A stretch of DNA of 64,000 nucleotides from Rhynchopus euleeides (lineage: Eukaryota > Euglenozoa > Diplonemea > Diplonemida > Diplonemidae), in contig OY723297.1 of the NCBI GenBank assembly GCA_963210315.1, forward strand, positions 620,001 to 684,000, given 5' to 3'. Numbering within the stretch: the stretch's first letter is position 1; every line of letters starts with the position of its first letter. Below the pieces are notes generated by a model. The model worked only from the letters and a program-made list of their open reading frames with translations, was not told where the DNA came from and made no database searches. This document shows, piece after piece, positions 53,319-62,719 of the stretch. The position numbers and the translations under genes were made by a program.

Positions 53319-53855
53319 CTACTCTTCACCCTCCTCGCACTCCTCGTCCTCCTCTTCGTCGTCGTCGAATGCTGGGGCCACGTTTGGGTTCCCGCGGAGC
53401 CAGGGATCGTCGGATTCCTCCTCCTCCTCCTCTTCACACCCCTGCTCGGGGTGGAGCACGGATTGCGGTGCAGCGGTTGTCTGGGGTGCTGTTTCTGCTG
53501 CTGTCGGCGCGGCGGTGTCGGTGACGAGAAGCTTCTCCGGGAAGTTGCCTGTGCGGGTGAGCTGCTTGATCTGCTTTGGGCTCAGCCGGTGGGTGATCAG
53601 CCCGCAGACACCGTCTTCCTCGTCGTTCTCCCGGATGACGACGATAAAGTCATCCTTCTTGATCCACACAACACGGTTGAACTTTGCAGGCAGCCGGACC
53701 AGCATCTCGACGGCATTCTCGTCCACCACACGGTAGTGGCTGCCACGGATCTCCAGCAACCTCACAATCATCTCCCCCTCCTGCAGCTCGTAGGTGTCAT
53801 CGTTGTGCACCTGGCAGAGGTGCTTCGCACGGTGCTTCCGCCCAGCACCGCTCAT
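53319..53855 (-). CDS. EIF1AD: EIF1AD-like S1/OB-fold RNA-binding protein
   Basis: 178 aa, no intron, ATG at 53855. Residues 1-110 match eIF1A-domain-containing protein EIF1AD: MSGAGRKHRAKH start, EGEMIVRLLEIRGSHYRVVD, the conserved RLPAKFNRVVWIKKDDFIVV, and HRLSPKQIKQLTRTGNFPE. This is an OB fold related to translation factor eIF1A. The C-terminus is strongly acidic (EEEEEEESDD, then DDDEEEDEECEEGEE), as in EIF1A/EIF1AD proteins. In animals EIF1AD is a nuclear protein linked to late 40S ribosome maturation. Length and domain are as expected for the family. Confidence 0.9.
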   Translation of the reverse strand: MSGAGRKHRAKHLCQVHNDDTYELQEGEMIVRLLEIRGSHYRVVDENAVEMLVRLPAKFNRVVWIKKDDFIVVIRENDEEDGVCGLITHRLSPKQIKQLTRTGNFPEKLLVTDTAAPTAAETAPQTTAAPQSVLHPEQGCEEEEEEESDDPWLRGNPNVAPAFDDDEEEDEECEEGEE

Positions 53856-54572
53856 CTTCCGCCCTCACTAAGCTTACAGGCTTCTACCTGTTGAAGACCA
53901 GCCTTTCGGATAACGCGTGTATGTGTGGGGTCAGGGGATGCTGGCTGTGGGTGTTTGTCTGGCTGTGTGGCGATGGGGCAGGGGTATTCCGAACTTTCCA
54001 GGGTCGGGGGGAAAACGGGGGCTGTTACTCCGACTTAGGATCATACACATGGGTGTTCAGGTAAAGATCCCGAAAAGAGGTCGACATGACTTCACTGCGA
54101 TTCGTCGTTTGAAGGCGGTATAGAGACCAACCCTGAAGAGCACGGGATGGGACAGCACAGCTAAGGGCAAGGTCTGTGGTGGGTTCCATGTCCGGCTTTA
54201 CAGGGAAACAGGGAGGCACGTGCACTGGTGTGCACGGCAGGCAAGGGCGTGGGTAGCAGGCGGCGTCGCGTGTGGTGGGGCGGGAGAGGCCGCGCCCCAG
54301 CAAGCACACAGGAGCCGGACAGCACCGCAGCAGGCTGCAGTGTTGCGGCAGAAAAAGGGTGTCGCACAGTGCGCTGTTGCGTAGTGTTCGGCACAAGAGA
54401 AGAGAAACAAGATGAAGAAGCCACCAACAGAACAGGGATGGTAGTGGCAGGAACTTGAGTTGTGCACGGGCAAGGGTGGCGCGCAGGGAAGAGAGGCGCG
54501 GAGGCATGGGGCGAATCAGCAGGCAGCCCAGGTGGCTGCTGGTGTGTAGCAGTGCAGTGTGCTGCATCTGGC
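53856..54572. other. Intergenic, no gene seen
   Basis: Mixed composition spacer; open frames are in frames antisense to or beyond the neighbouring genes and show no domain. Confidence 0.65.
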
Positions 54573-54917
54573 TCACAGCTTCTTCACCGCCATCTTGTCC
54601 AGCTTCCCTGTCGGGGTGAAGGTCATCGTCTGCTCCACCTCTGCCGTCATGACCAGGATGCTGACACTGGCCTTGCGCTTTGCCACCCCAGGCCCCGCCG
54701 CCGCCCACGGAGCCTTCTTCAGGAACTTCAGCCCGTCCTCCTGGTCCTTCTTCCACTTCGCCACAATCTTCGCAGGCCCCTCGAAGGTGTTGGACCCGAT
54801 CAGCCCAGGCACCTTCAGCACAGACGTCTGTGTGAGGAACAGGCGCCCTGCCTCATCCGCCTGCCTGCTCTGCAGCAGCTGCTCCAGCTGGTTCGCAAGG
54901 GCCACGGCGTCGCACAT
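54573..54917 (-). CDS. Small NTF2/SnoaL-like protein
   Basis: 114 aa, no intron, ATG at 54917 (MCDAVALANQLEQLLQS). The pattern of an N-terminal helix pair, then RLFLTQTSVLKVPGLIGSN, FEGPAKIVAKWKKD, and two long strands (KASVSILVMTAEVEQTMTFT, TGKLDKMAVKKL) resembles the NTF2-like alpha+beta cone fold, though no catalytic signature is visible. Such small proteins act as binding or enzymatic folds of many kinds, so no function is proposed. A complete, ordinary-looking gene. Confidence 0.65.
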   Translation of the reverse strand: MCDAVALANQLEQLLQSRQADEAGRLFLTQTSVLKVPGLIGSNTFEGPAKIVAKWKKDQEDGLKFLKKAPWAAAGPGVAKRKASVSILVMTAEVEQTMTFTPTGKLDKMAVKKL

Positions 54918-55682
54918 CGTTGCTGGGTGGTGGTGTGAGGCGGGAGTGGTTGGACCTGTCAACAGAGGGTGGTGTGTTGAAAAGAAAGACAGGGCCATCA
55001 AATCACTGGATGATTACCCACTGGTAGTGTGGTTCACAGATCTTCTTCCTTCCTTCCCTCCTCCTTTCATCCCTTACACCACCACAACGAGGCTCAGACG
55101 TGAGAGCTGTGTCTGCATGCCCTGAAGGGCGTCAAGGTGGGCTGCAAGTCTGCAAACAGGCAGCACCAGCTCTCTGTCGTGTCGATCATACGCACTCGTG
55201 TGGTGTCTTCTAGGCTATGGCCAGGTCTTGGGAGTTTGGGTGTGCGTGGGTGCCATATCCGGTAGACACGCGACCGTAAACGCCCTTTGTGGTGGTTGCA
55301 GCATCCCACAGGAAGCTCTCTCGCATCTCACAGGAACTCGGCGTGAGCAGTGCATGGAGGGCACAGCTCACTTCCTAGGAGTTTGTTCGGTGTGCATTGT
55401 GCAGTGTGCAGTGTGAGAAGACGGGAGGTCAGAAAATTTGAAAATAGGCAACCTTTTTCTATCAAGAAGGTCAGAAGCAAGACTGGCGTTGAAGGTTTGC
55501 GTATTGTGTCATCATCCATGAACTGCATCGTGGTGTGCGGGCAACATCCCTGCATCTTCGTCGCTAGTGCTTGGGGCAGGCTGTCCCGTGCACAACAGGA
55601 AGAGGAACAGACGTTGGGACCATGATTCTAGAAGGGAAGGTCACACAAGTCAGACTCCTCGACCTATTCAATAAATGCTCAT

Positions 55683-55704
55683 ATTCAGCCCTTTTGGGCA
55701 GAAT
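55683..55704. repeat. Satellite stem-loop, copy 1 (one mismatch)
   Basis: ATTCAGCCC-TTTT-GGGCAGAAT: as the other two copies but with one stem mismatch (A for T). Confidence 0.75.
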
Positions 55705-56341
55705 GCACAGAGATTCCTTGTGGAAATGTCATCATGTGTCGGAACACCCTCGACAGTGGGAGGGGGTGTGGTGTGGTGTGGTATCATGTGTGTGCACCTG
55801 CAGCACGTCTCTCTCGCATCTCACAGGAACTCGGCGTGAGCAGTGCATGGAGGGCACAGCTCACTTCCTAGGAGTTTGTTCGGTGTGCATTGTGATGTGC
55901 GGTAGGGCGTCAGGTGGATGTCGTGTGACCGTGTGACTCATCTCCACCGCATTGACTAGGGATAGGCGGAGCAGCGGCCGTCCTTCCCTTGCCTTAGGTG
56001 CGGTGTTGCAAATCGCTCGATATGTTCTACATTATTCGTTCGTTCCCCCGTTCGTCCCTTCCACCACGACAACGAGGCTCAGACGTGAGAGCTGTGTCTG
56101 CATGCCCTGAAGGGCGTCAAGGTGGGCTGCAAGTCTGCAAACAGGCAGCACCAGCTCTCTGTCGTGTCGATCATACGCACTCGTGTGGTGGTGTGGCGGT
56201 GTTGCCTGTCCCTGTTGAGACAGGCAGGCAGCGGATGCCCTCTGGCAGTCCCACGCACAGCAGAGGGTGCGGTGGAAGACGTGAAGATGCGAATGGATGC
56301 GGCACAAGTCAGACTCCTCGACCTATTCAATAAATGCTCAG

Positions 56342-56363
56342 ATTCAGCCCTTTTGGGCTGAAT
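56342..56363. repeat. Satellite stem-loop, copy 2
   Basis: ATTCAGCCC-TTTT-GGGCTGAAT forms a perfect 9-bp stem with a T4 loop, within block 2 of the satellite. Confidence 0.85.
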
Positions 56364-57052
56364 GCACAGAGATTCCTTGTGGAAATGTCATCATGTGTCG
56401 GAACACCCTCGACAGTGGGAGGGGGTGGAAGTGATGTCGTGCGTTTGACATCTTGGGAGTTTGGGTGTGCGTGGGTGCCATATCCGGTAGACACGCGACC
56501 GTAAACGCCCTTTGGCAGCATCTCACAGGAAGCTCTCTCGCATCTCACAGGAACTCGGCGTGAGCAGTGCATGGAGGGCACAGCTCACTTCCTAGGAGTT
56601 TGTTCGATATTGCATTGTGTAGTGTGGTGGTGTGGTGTCGGGCAAGCCTCACAGTTGACCCACTCATCTCCACCGCATTGACTAGGGACAGGCGGAGCAG
56701 CGGCCGTCCTTCCCTTGCCTTAGGTGCGGTGTTGCACTCCTTTCGACCATTCCTTCCTCCTTTCATCCCTTACACCACCACAACGAGGCTCAGACGTGAG
56801 AGCTGTGTCTGCATGCCCTGAAGGGCGTCAAGGTGGGCTGCAAGTCTGCAAACAGGCAGCACCAGCTCTCTGTCGTGTCGATCATACGCACTCGTGTGGT
56901 GGTGTGGCGGTGTTGCCTGTCCCTGTTGAGACAGGCAGGCAGCGGATGCCCTCTGGCAGTCCCACGCACAGCAGAGGGTGCGGTGGAAGACGTGAAGATG
57001 CGAATGGATGCGGCACAAGTCAGACTCCTCGACCTATTCAATAAATGCTCAG

Positions 57053-57074
57053 ATTCAGCCCTTTTGGGCTGAAT
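57053..57074. repeat. Satellite stem-loop, copy 3
   Basis: Identical to copy 2, 711 bp further on, giving the satellite period. Confidence 0.85.
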
Positions 57075-58786
57075 GCACAGAGATTCCTTGCGGAAATGTC
57101 ATCATGTGTCGGAACACCCTCGACAGTGGGAGGGGGTGGAAGTGATGTCGTGCGTTTGACATCTTGGGAGTTTGGGTGTGCGTGGGTGCCATATCCGGTA
57201 GACACGCGACCGTAAACGCCCTTTGTGGTGGTTGCAGCATCCCACAGGAAGCTCTCTCGCATCTCACAGGAACTCGGCGTGAGCAGTGCATGGAGGGCAC
57301 AGCTCACTTCCTAGGAGTTTGTTCGGTGTGCATTGTGCAGTGTGGAGGGTGAGAAGACGGGAAGTCAGAAAATTTGAAAATAGGCAACCTTTTTCTATCA
57401 AGAAGGTCAGAAGCAAGACTGGCGTTGAAGGTTTGCGTGTTGTGTCATCATCCAGAAACTGCATCGTGGTATGTGGGGCAACGCATCTCTGCTTCTCCAC
57501 CACATCGGAGAAACACGAAAGAAAAGACTCTACCCTCTTTCACCACGCCACATGTTGGCCATCAGGGAACGGAGGGACGGGGTCATAGGGATAGGGGCGG
57601 TGGTAACTCCAACACAGCAGCATCGGCTTTTCCTGGCTGACTTGGCTTCGCCTCTAGGGGTCCTTGTGGACCACTTCTTCCGACTTCATTTCTCCATTTT
57701 CTGGCGCAATGCTGGTCTCCGTGCCTCTTCCTAACAGAAGGGCAAGATCACAGTTTGTGCGGCAGACAGATTCTCTCAGCAGACCAGGAAAATCTAGTTT
57801 TTTTCACGAGGACGGACAGGCTAAGTCGTTAGAAGGGCACAAGAACTACACTGGCAGATGGACAGATCTACTGCTGCTTCTCCAGTATGACAACATCCTT
57901 TTTAACAACGCGCATATTTCCTTTTCCTGGATCGACGACCACCAAATCTGATGTGCAATGCGGGGTCTTTTCCAATCTTCAAGAGTCACATCTACATAAA
58001 CTGCGCTCTGTAACACCAATCTAGTTTTGGTTTCTACTGTGGGACGGCGAGGGGGGTTTGGAGCAACTGATGGCCACAAAATACGCAGCCCGCAACGGGA
58101 TAAAGGAGAGAGAGAGAAGGAAGGTTGGCCTGACAGCACCATGCACCACCACAGGGGTTGGCAAGGCCGCGTGTTTCCTGCAGAATCGGTGATGGAGTTG
58201 CTTCCAAACACGACAGGGGCACCACACGCGCTTCCGCCCCACCCATCTCTCACCTGCCACTGGCTTACTTGCAATCAAATATATGATCAACAGCTTCGGG
58301 CATGTCGCTCTTCAGAAAGATTCTCCTATCTTCGGAGCAACGGCCCCTTGAGGGAAGAAATATGGCATCAAGCGTGGTCAGGAGGGTGGGATGATGTAAG
58401 GGCCAACGCCCAAGACACCGGCAGATTCTCACCAGGTAGGGCAGAATCCTGGGCCTTGAGTCTGAGCCAAGCTACCCCGACAGGACACAGCGAACGGTAG
58501 AAACCCCGGACCGCCCGCCCTCCCCTATATCGAGACGGAAATAAAACAGTGCTGCGGCACTCTAACACGACATCCCGAAGCCAGGAGGGCTCATGGGACA
58601 TAGGGGGATATGGCATGTGAATCTACCTGCATTTGTTTGTGCAGATGTGGGTGGGGGTGCACCTCATAACACAATAACGTCTGGGGCATGGGCCCGCTTC
58701 AAAATAAGGTGAAGGTGAAGAGAGGCAGCAGGGGGCAGCGCCACGCCCGGTTGGAGAATGCGGGATCTGCATTCTCAGGGCTGGGT

Positions 58787-61454
58787 TCACTTGGCATAGT
58801 TCTGGGGGTTCATCTCGCGCTCGAGCTTGTTGCGCTTCACCACAGTGCGGAGGAATTTGAGCCACAGCTCACGGCTGCCTGTGCCCTGCCCGCGTTGGCA
58901 GTAGAAGTTGAGCGTCGCAGGTGAGCCGGGGGCGCCAAACTCCAGCGTGAAACAGTCTGAAGGGCTGCACCACTCGCCCGACCGCATCCCCTTCACCGAG
59001 TCGCCCACCCGGTGGCTCTTCCACGACTTGCCCTGCACCGCCACCTCGCCTTCCGTGATGCTGTGCAGGCTGTTGAGCCCGTAGCTCCGCGACGAACTGG
59101 CATTGCGGTTAATGGAAGAGTCACGCGCCACCACAAGGTATCCCATCACCTTACTCACGCTGCACGGCTCGACGCCCTGTGAGTTGCAAGGGTGGTGGTG
59201 TTCACAGCAGGCATGAGGCGGGTGTGGAGTGGGAGGTGTGTCTGAAACCAGAGTTTACGTAGTGTGCTGGCACGCATGGCCCAAGTGCGTGCGTTCTGCG
59301 CTCCGACAAATTACTTACCGTGTGGATGTGTAAGCAAGTTCATCCCCACCTCCCCTCAGTGCAGTAGACGGGGCCATACCACCCACCTCTCCGCCCTCCC
59401 GTTCCGTGTCGATACGTGGTACTTCACCACAGCGAGCTTGCCTAGCTTCTTCATCAGCCTGGTAATCTCGTCGGTGAACCTCTGCGGCAGGGTGGTGGTG
59501 TTGCATCAAAGTGAACATTCGGCTGTGAGAGCAACGCAGACCCGGCTGTGCATACCTGGGAGGGGGCCACCTGCCCAGCACCCTCTGCCTCGACCTGTGG
59601 CTCTGGTTGAGACACTGCGAGAGACGAGTTTGTCGGAGGATGTTGCGCCGCCGACGAGGGCGTGGGTTGCGGCGGCAGAGTGTGCGACCCTGGTTGGGGC
59701 ACCTGCACCTGCACCTGCGGCTGTGCCTGGGGGTGCACCTGGGGCTGCGGCTGCGGGTGCGGCTGCGGCATCCGCTGCGGCTTAGGCGATGCCTGTGTCT
59801 GCGGGAGCGGCACCGCCTGCACCACCTGCGGCGGCGCAGGGGACGGAAGAGGTGTCGCCCCACCAGGCCCTCGGGAATGCGGCGAGGGCGGGGCCTTATA
59901 CATCACACCTTCCGTAGCACGGGGCGACGCACGCTGCTGCGGCGTCGACACCCCTGTCGCGGAAGCATGCCGCGGGGGCGACTTGGCTGTGACAGACGAA
60001 TGCACCGAAGGGTGCAGGTGCCGCAGCGACGTCTGCTGCACAGACATCGGCGAGTCGGGGAGCTCCGACGCACCGACACTCCGTGTGGACGACCTCAGCT
60101 GCGACGGCGTGTCCAGCGGCACGATACGCGGCCGCTGCGCAGGCGATTTCTGCATTATCGGATTCCGCGGCTTCACCGACGCACGCTGTCCGTCAGTCTG
60201 CTGCTGCTGATGCTGCTTCTGCTGCGGCTGTTGCTGCTGTTGCTGCGGCTTCTGCTGCCTCGGCAGCTGCCTCCGCTGCACCGGCTCCTCCGAGTCCGCC
60301 GAGATACGCCCCATCGAGTCGGACCTCCCCGACGGCTGGTGGCTCGGCCCACGCGGCTCCGGCGATGCCTGCGGCGGGCTCGCCTGCACACCCACCGACT
60401 CCATCTGCGCCGCCACCACCGGGGCAGGCTCCTGCACAGCCTTCGGGGGCGTGTCTGGCTGCACCAGCTGCGGCTGCAGCGCGGGGGGGAGCGCCACCTG
60501 CGGCCCCTCCAGCAGGGGCCCCGAGTCGTCGATCTGGATGCTGTGCTGCGCAGAGGGGTCCGGCGCACCCGACCTCCGCAGCATCAGCAGCTCCTCCGTG
60601 AAGCAGCTCGTCAGAAGCGTGATGTCCTCCTCCGACAGCGCGTTGATCCCGGACGCGACGCGCAGCTGCTCCTCCTCCGCCCCCTTGTCCACGGAGTAAT
60701 GCCACCGCAGGAAGTCTACCACCTCCGTCAGGCTCAGGGTCCGATACCGCATGGCCCCGCCATCCACCGGCAGCGCCTGCATCTCCTCCGCAACCGCCTG
60801 CCGCTCCATATGATGAACCTCCGACGCCGCCAACACCTGCGGGTGCGGCGCGGGCCGCACCTCATGCGAAGAGAAAACAGTGTCACGCTCGTCGTACGTC
60901 GGGGTATGGGTCGCCTGTGCCACTGCGGGAGGGGCGTTGCTCGTGGCAGGGTGGTGTGCATCTGACACAGGCCACATCGAATGCGACGACTGAGAGATAT
61001 CACGCCGCACCGTGTTCAGCGTGCGCGGTGGGGAGATGCTCTTGCAAAGGCTGTTGGGGTCGTACTGCAAGGCGCTGAGATGCTGCGGCACAGCGGGGTT
61101 CATCGAGTGCACCGCCGGGGAGGACGACACGGTGAAATCAAGCTGCTTCGGGACGGAGGCGTGCTGCGGCAGAAGCGATTCGTCGGCGAGCCCCTGCCTC
61201 CCCCCCGAAGGGGCACCCCACGCCTTGCTCGTGTCCCCAAAGCCCTCCTGCCGCCTGATCCGCCCCACCGCGTCCTCCGCACGCATGTCGGGCATGAGGC
61301 TCTCGCCGTTGATGTACTTGCTGATCACCTCCAGCGACGACTTCACCTCAGGGGAGAACCGGTGGAGCGACCCATCTGCCAGCGACGTCGACCGGTCAAC
61401 AGACGGCGCTTCGCGGGGAAGCGAACCGCGGGACCACGAGTTTGTGTATGGCAT
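58787..61454 (-). CDS. Disordered Pro/Gln-rich protein with C-terminal PH-like domain, 3 exons
   Basis: Exons 61454-59556, 59481-59380 and 59176-58787, all phase 0, give 796 aa; donors GTATGC and GTATGG, acceptors CAG. The first ~630 residues are mostly disordered, Ser/Pro/Gln-rich, with a polyglutamine-like stretch encoded near 60190-60250 and a PQPQPQ region. One short folded helical part near 235-295 (LSLTEVVDFLRWHYSVDKG, ALSEEDITLLTSCFTEELLM). The last ~165 residues resemble a PH domain assembled by splicing: RLMKKLGKLAVVKYHVSTRN, RWVGVEPCSVSKVMGYLVVA, SLHSITEGEVAV, DCFTLEFGAP, and the closing helix ELWLKFLRTVVKRNK. PH domains bind phosphoinositides or proteins. I infer a membrane- or cytoskeleton-associated adaptor. 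Orthologue unknown. Confidence 0.8.
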
Positions 61455-62170
61455 TTGCGGCAGTCTGGGGTGGGGGGGGTGTCCCTGACAGACCCCCGTC
61501 CGTTCCCGTCACGGCCCACCTGTGGCAGAGGAGTGGGTGTTGGTGGTCTGGAGGGGGCTGTTGTGTGAATGCACCGACGGGATGAATGAAAGGCTCTGCC
61601 AGGGTGCAGGCAGGTCCGACTCCTCTTGGTGCCGCAGGTGCCCAAGAGAGAGAGGCCAAGAGGTGTTGATATGAGGACCTCCTCCGGACCACCAATACCA
61701 GAGGCAGGGTGTGGGTGCTGGGGGGAGGGGTTGCGGGTTCACAAGGCCAGCTCAGATCGGGGCAGTGCCAGGGCAAGCGTTAGTTATTTTTTTGGCCCAT
61801 ATGCCATCCCTCCGAGTTGTTATTGTGATTATTTCACTCTTTCACTCTTTCACACACACACACCCGCAAGCAGACAGCATCTGGAGGTGCGCCTTCTATA
61901 TATCTCCGCTGCCCCGCTTCGCTACGAACGGAGCCTGACTGAGCCTCGTTCATCCTCCAACCCACCCACCCCCCCCACCCCTCCCGATCAAAATAAATCT
62001 ACATCTCCAAAACGTACAATCTACAAAAAAACGGGACGCCTCATTCGTCCCCCCCCCCCATTCTATTTTGAGAAACCCACCCACCCCCCCCCCTCTCAGT
62101 GATTCGACAGCTTAGCACGCTGCTGCCCCCTGAAGGCCCAGCCTGGGCCAACAACCCTCAACACACAGCC
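61455..62170. other. Intergenic, no gene seen
   Basis: Spacer with CACA and C-run tracts (61850-61866, 62050-62060, 62080-62095). Non-coding. Confidence 0.65.
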
Positions 62171-62719
62171 TCATCTCAGGACGATCGCATCTGAGAGTGA
62201 CATGGATGAGTAACGGTCCGTGCGGAGGGAGGGGCCAAACACCTTCACCTGCCTGACGTGGGTGTCCCTCCCGTTCTGGTGGTTTTCGTGGATTGCCATC
62301 TGCACAAGGGAGGCGTAGGCCACGTTGGCCGAGTCGGAGGACAGAGGGAAGGACACCCAACCCTGGGGTTCGTTGAGTTCATGCGTGCCGAGATCCTGCA
62401 GGTCGTGGTAAGTGCTTCCCGCACGGATGCTGATGCGTTTCGGGGTGTAAGATTCATCCAACTGGAAGTCGAACAAGACGTCGACCCGCATCACACGCAT
62501 AGGCCGGTTCCACTGCAGGTCGACCAGATGGGGCTGCACCCCGTCGCTCTGCCAGTAAGTATCCTTGCTGCCGTCGCACAGTTGGGTCACCCCATTCCCG
62601 TGCTTCGCAGAGCTGACACTCCATGTCGCATAGCGCCCGATGTCGACCTCCTCCGTCTCCAGGCTGCGTGCGCCATACGCCTCGACAGAGAAGGGCAGGC
62701 GCGCAGCCACTTCCTCCAT
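62171..62719 (-). CDS. APC10: Anaphase-promoting complex subunit 10 (DOC domain)
   Basis: 182 aa, no intron, ATG at 62719 (MEEVAARLPF), essentially the usual APC10 length. The DOC domain is clear throughout: DIGRYATWSVSSAKHGNGV, LCDGSKDTYWQSDGVQPHLV, VDVLFDFQLDESYTPKRISI, GWVSFPLSSDSANVAYASLV, and the hallmark ENHQNGRDTHVRQVKVFGPS. APC10 is a core subunit of the APC/C ubiquitin ligase; with the coactivator it forms the receptor for D-box substrates such as cyclin B and securin. The C-terminus (SMSLSDAIVLR) is consistent with the tail that docks on a TPR subunit. In-frame sequence upstream of the ATG is Pro/His-rich leader and was excluded. Confidence 0.95.
   Translation of the reverse strand: MEEVAARLPFSVEAYGARSLETEEVDIGRYATWSVSSAKHGNGVTQLCDGSKDTYWQSDGVQPHLVDLQWNRPMRVMRVDVLFDFQLDESYTPKRISIRAGSTYHDLQDLGTHELNEPQGWVSFPLSSDSANVAYASLVQMAIHENHQNGRDTHVRQVKVFGPSLRTDRYSSMSLSDAIVLR

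Larger units (their letters stand above)
55060..57480. repeat. Mosaic tandem satellite, about 700-bp period
   Basis: Blocks recur in the same orientation. Block 1 (CACAACGAGGCTCAGACGTG...) lies at about 55084, 56066 and 56776. Block 2 (CACAAGTCAGACTCCTCGAC...) at about 55645, 56305 and 57014. Block 3 (CTTGGGAGTTTGGGTGTGCG...) at about 55227, 56452 and 57164. Block 4 (GTCAGAAAATTTGAAAATAGG) at about 55428 and 57364. A shorter block (TCTCCACCGCATTGACTAGG) at 55940 and 56668. Part of block 3 recurs alone at about 55810. Copies are 95% or more identical by eye, but blocks are missing or joined differently, indicating repeated unequal exchange. Confidence 0.9.
54918..58786. other. Gene-free stretch with a mosaic satellite
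   Basis: 3.9 kb. 55060-57480 is a mosaic of repeated blocks (separate entry). 57480-58786 is single-copy, somewhat AT-richer, with no domain in any frame; it may be a decayed element. Confidence 0.65.

Noticed and set aside
56330-56380. Stem-loop CAGCCCTTTTGGGCTG resembling the 5' hairpin of U2 snRNA
   Set aside because: The branch-site pairing sequence GTAGTA that must follow in U2 is absent, as is an Sm site. It is only a similar loop.
57846-58290. Minus-strand frame of about 142 codons after the satellite
   Set aside because: No recognisable domain, no splice-compatible ends, and overlapping frames look equally plausible; possibly a decayed element.
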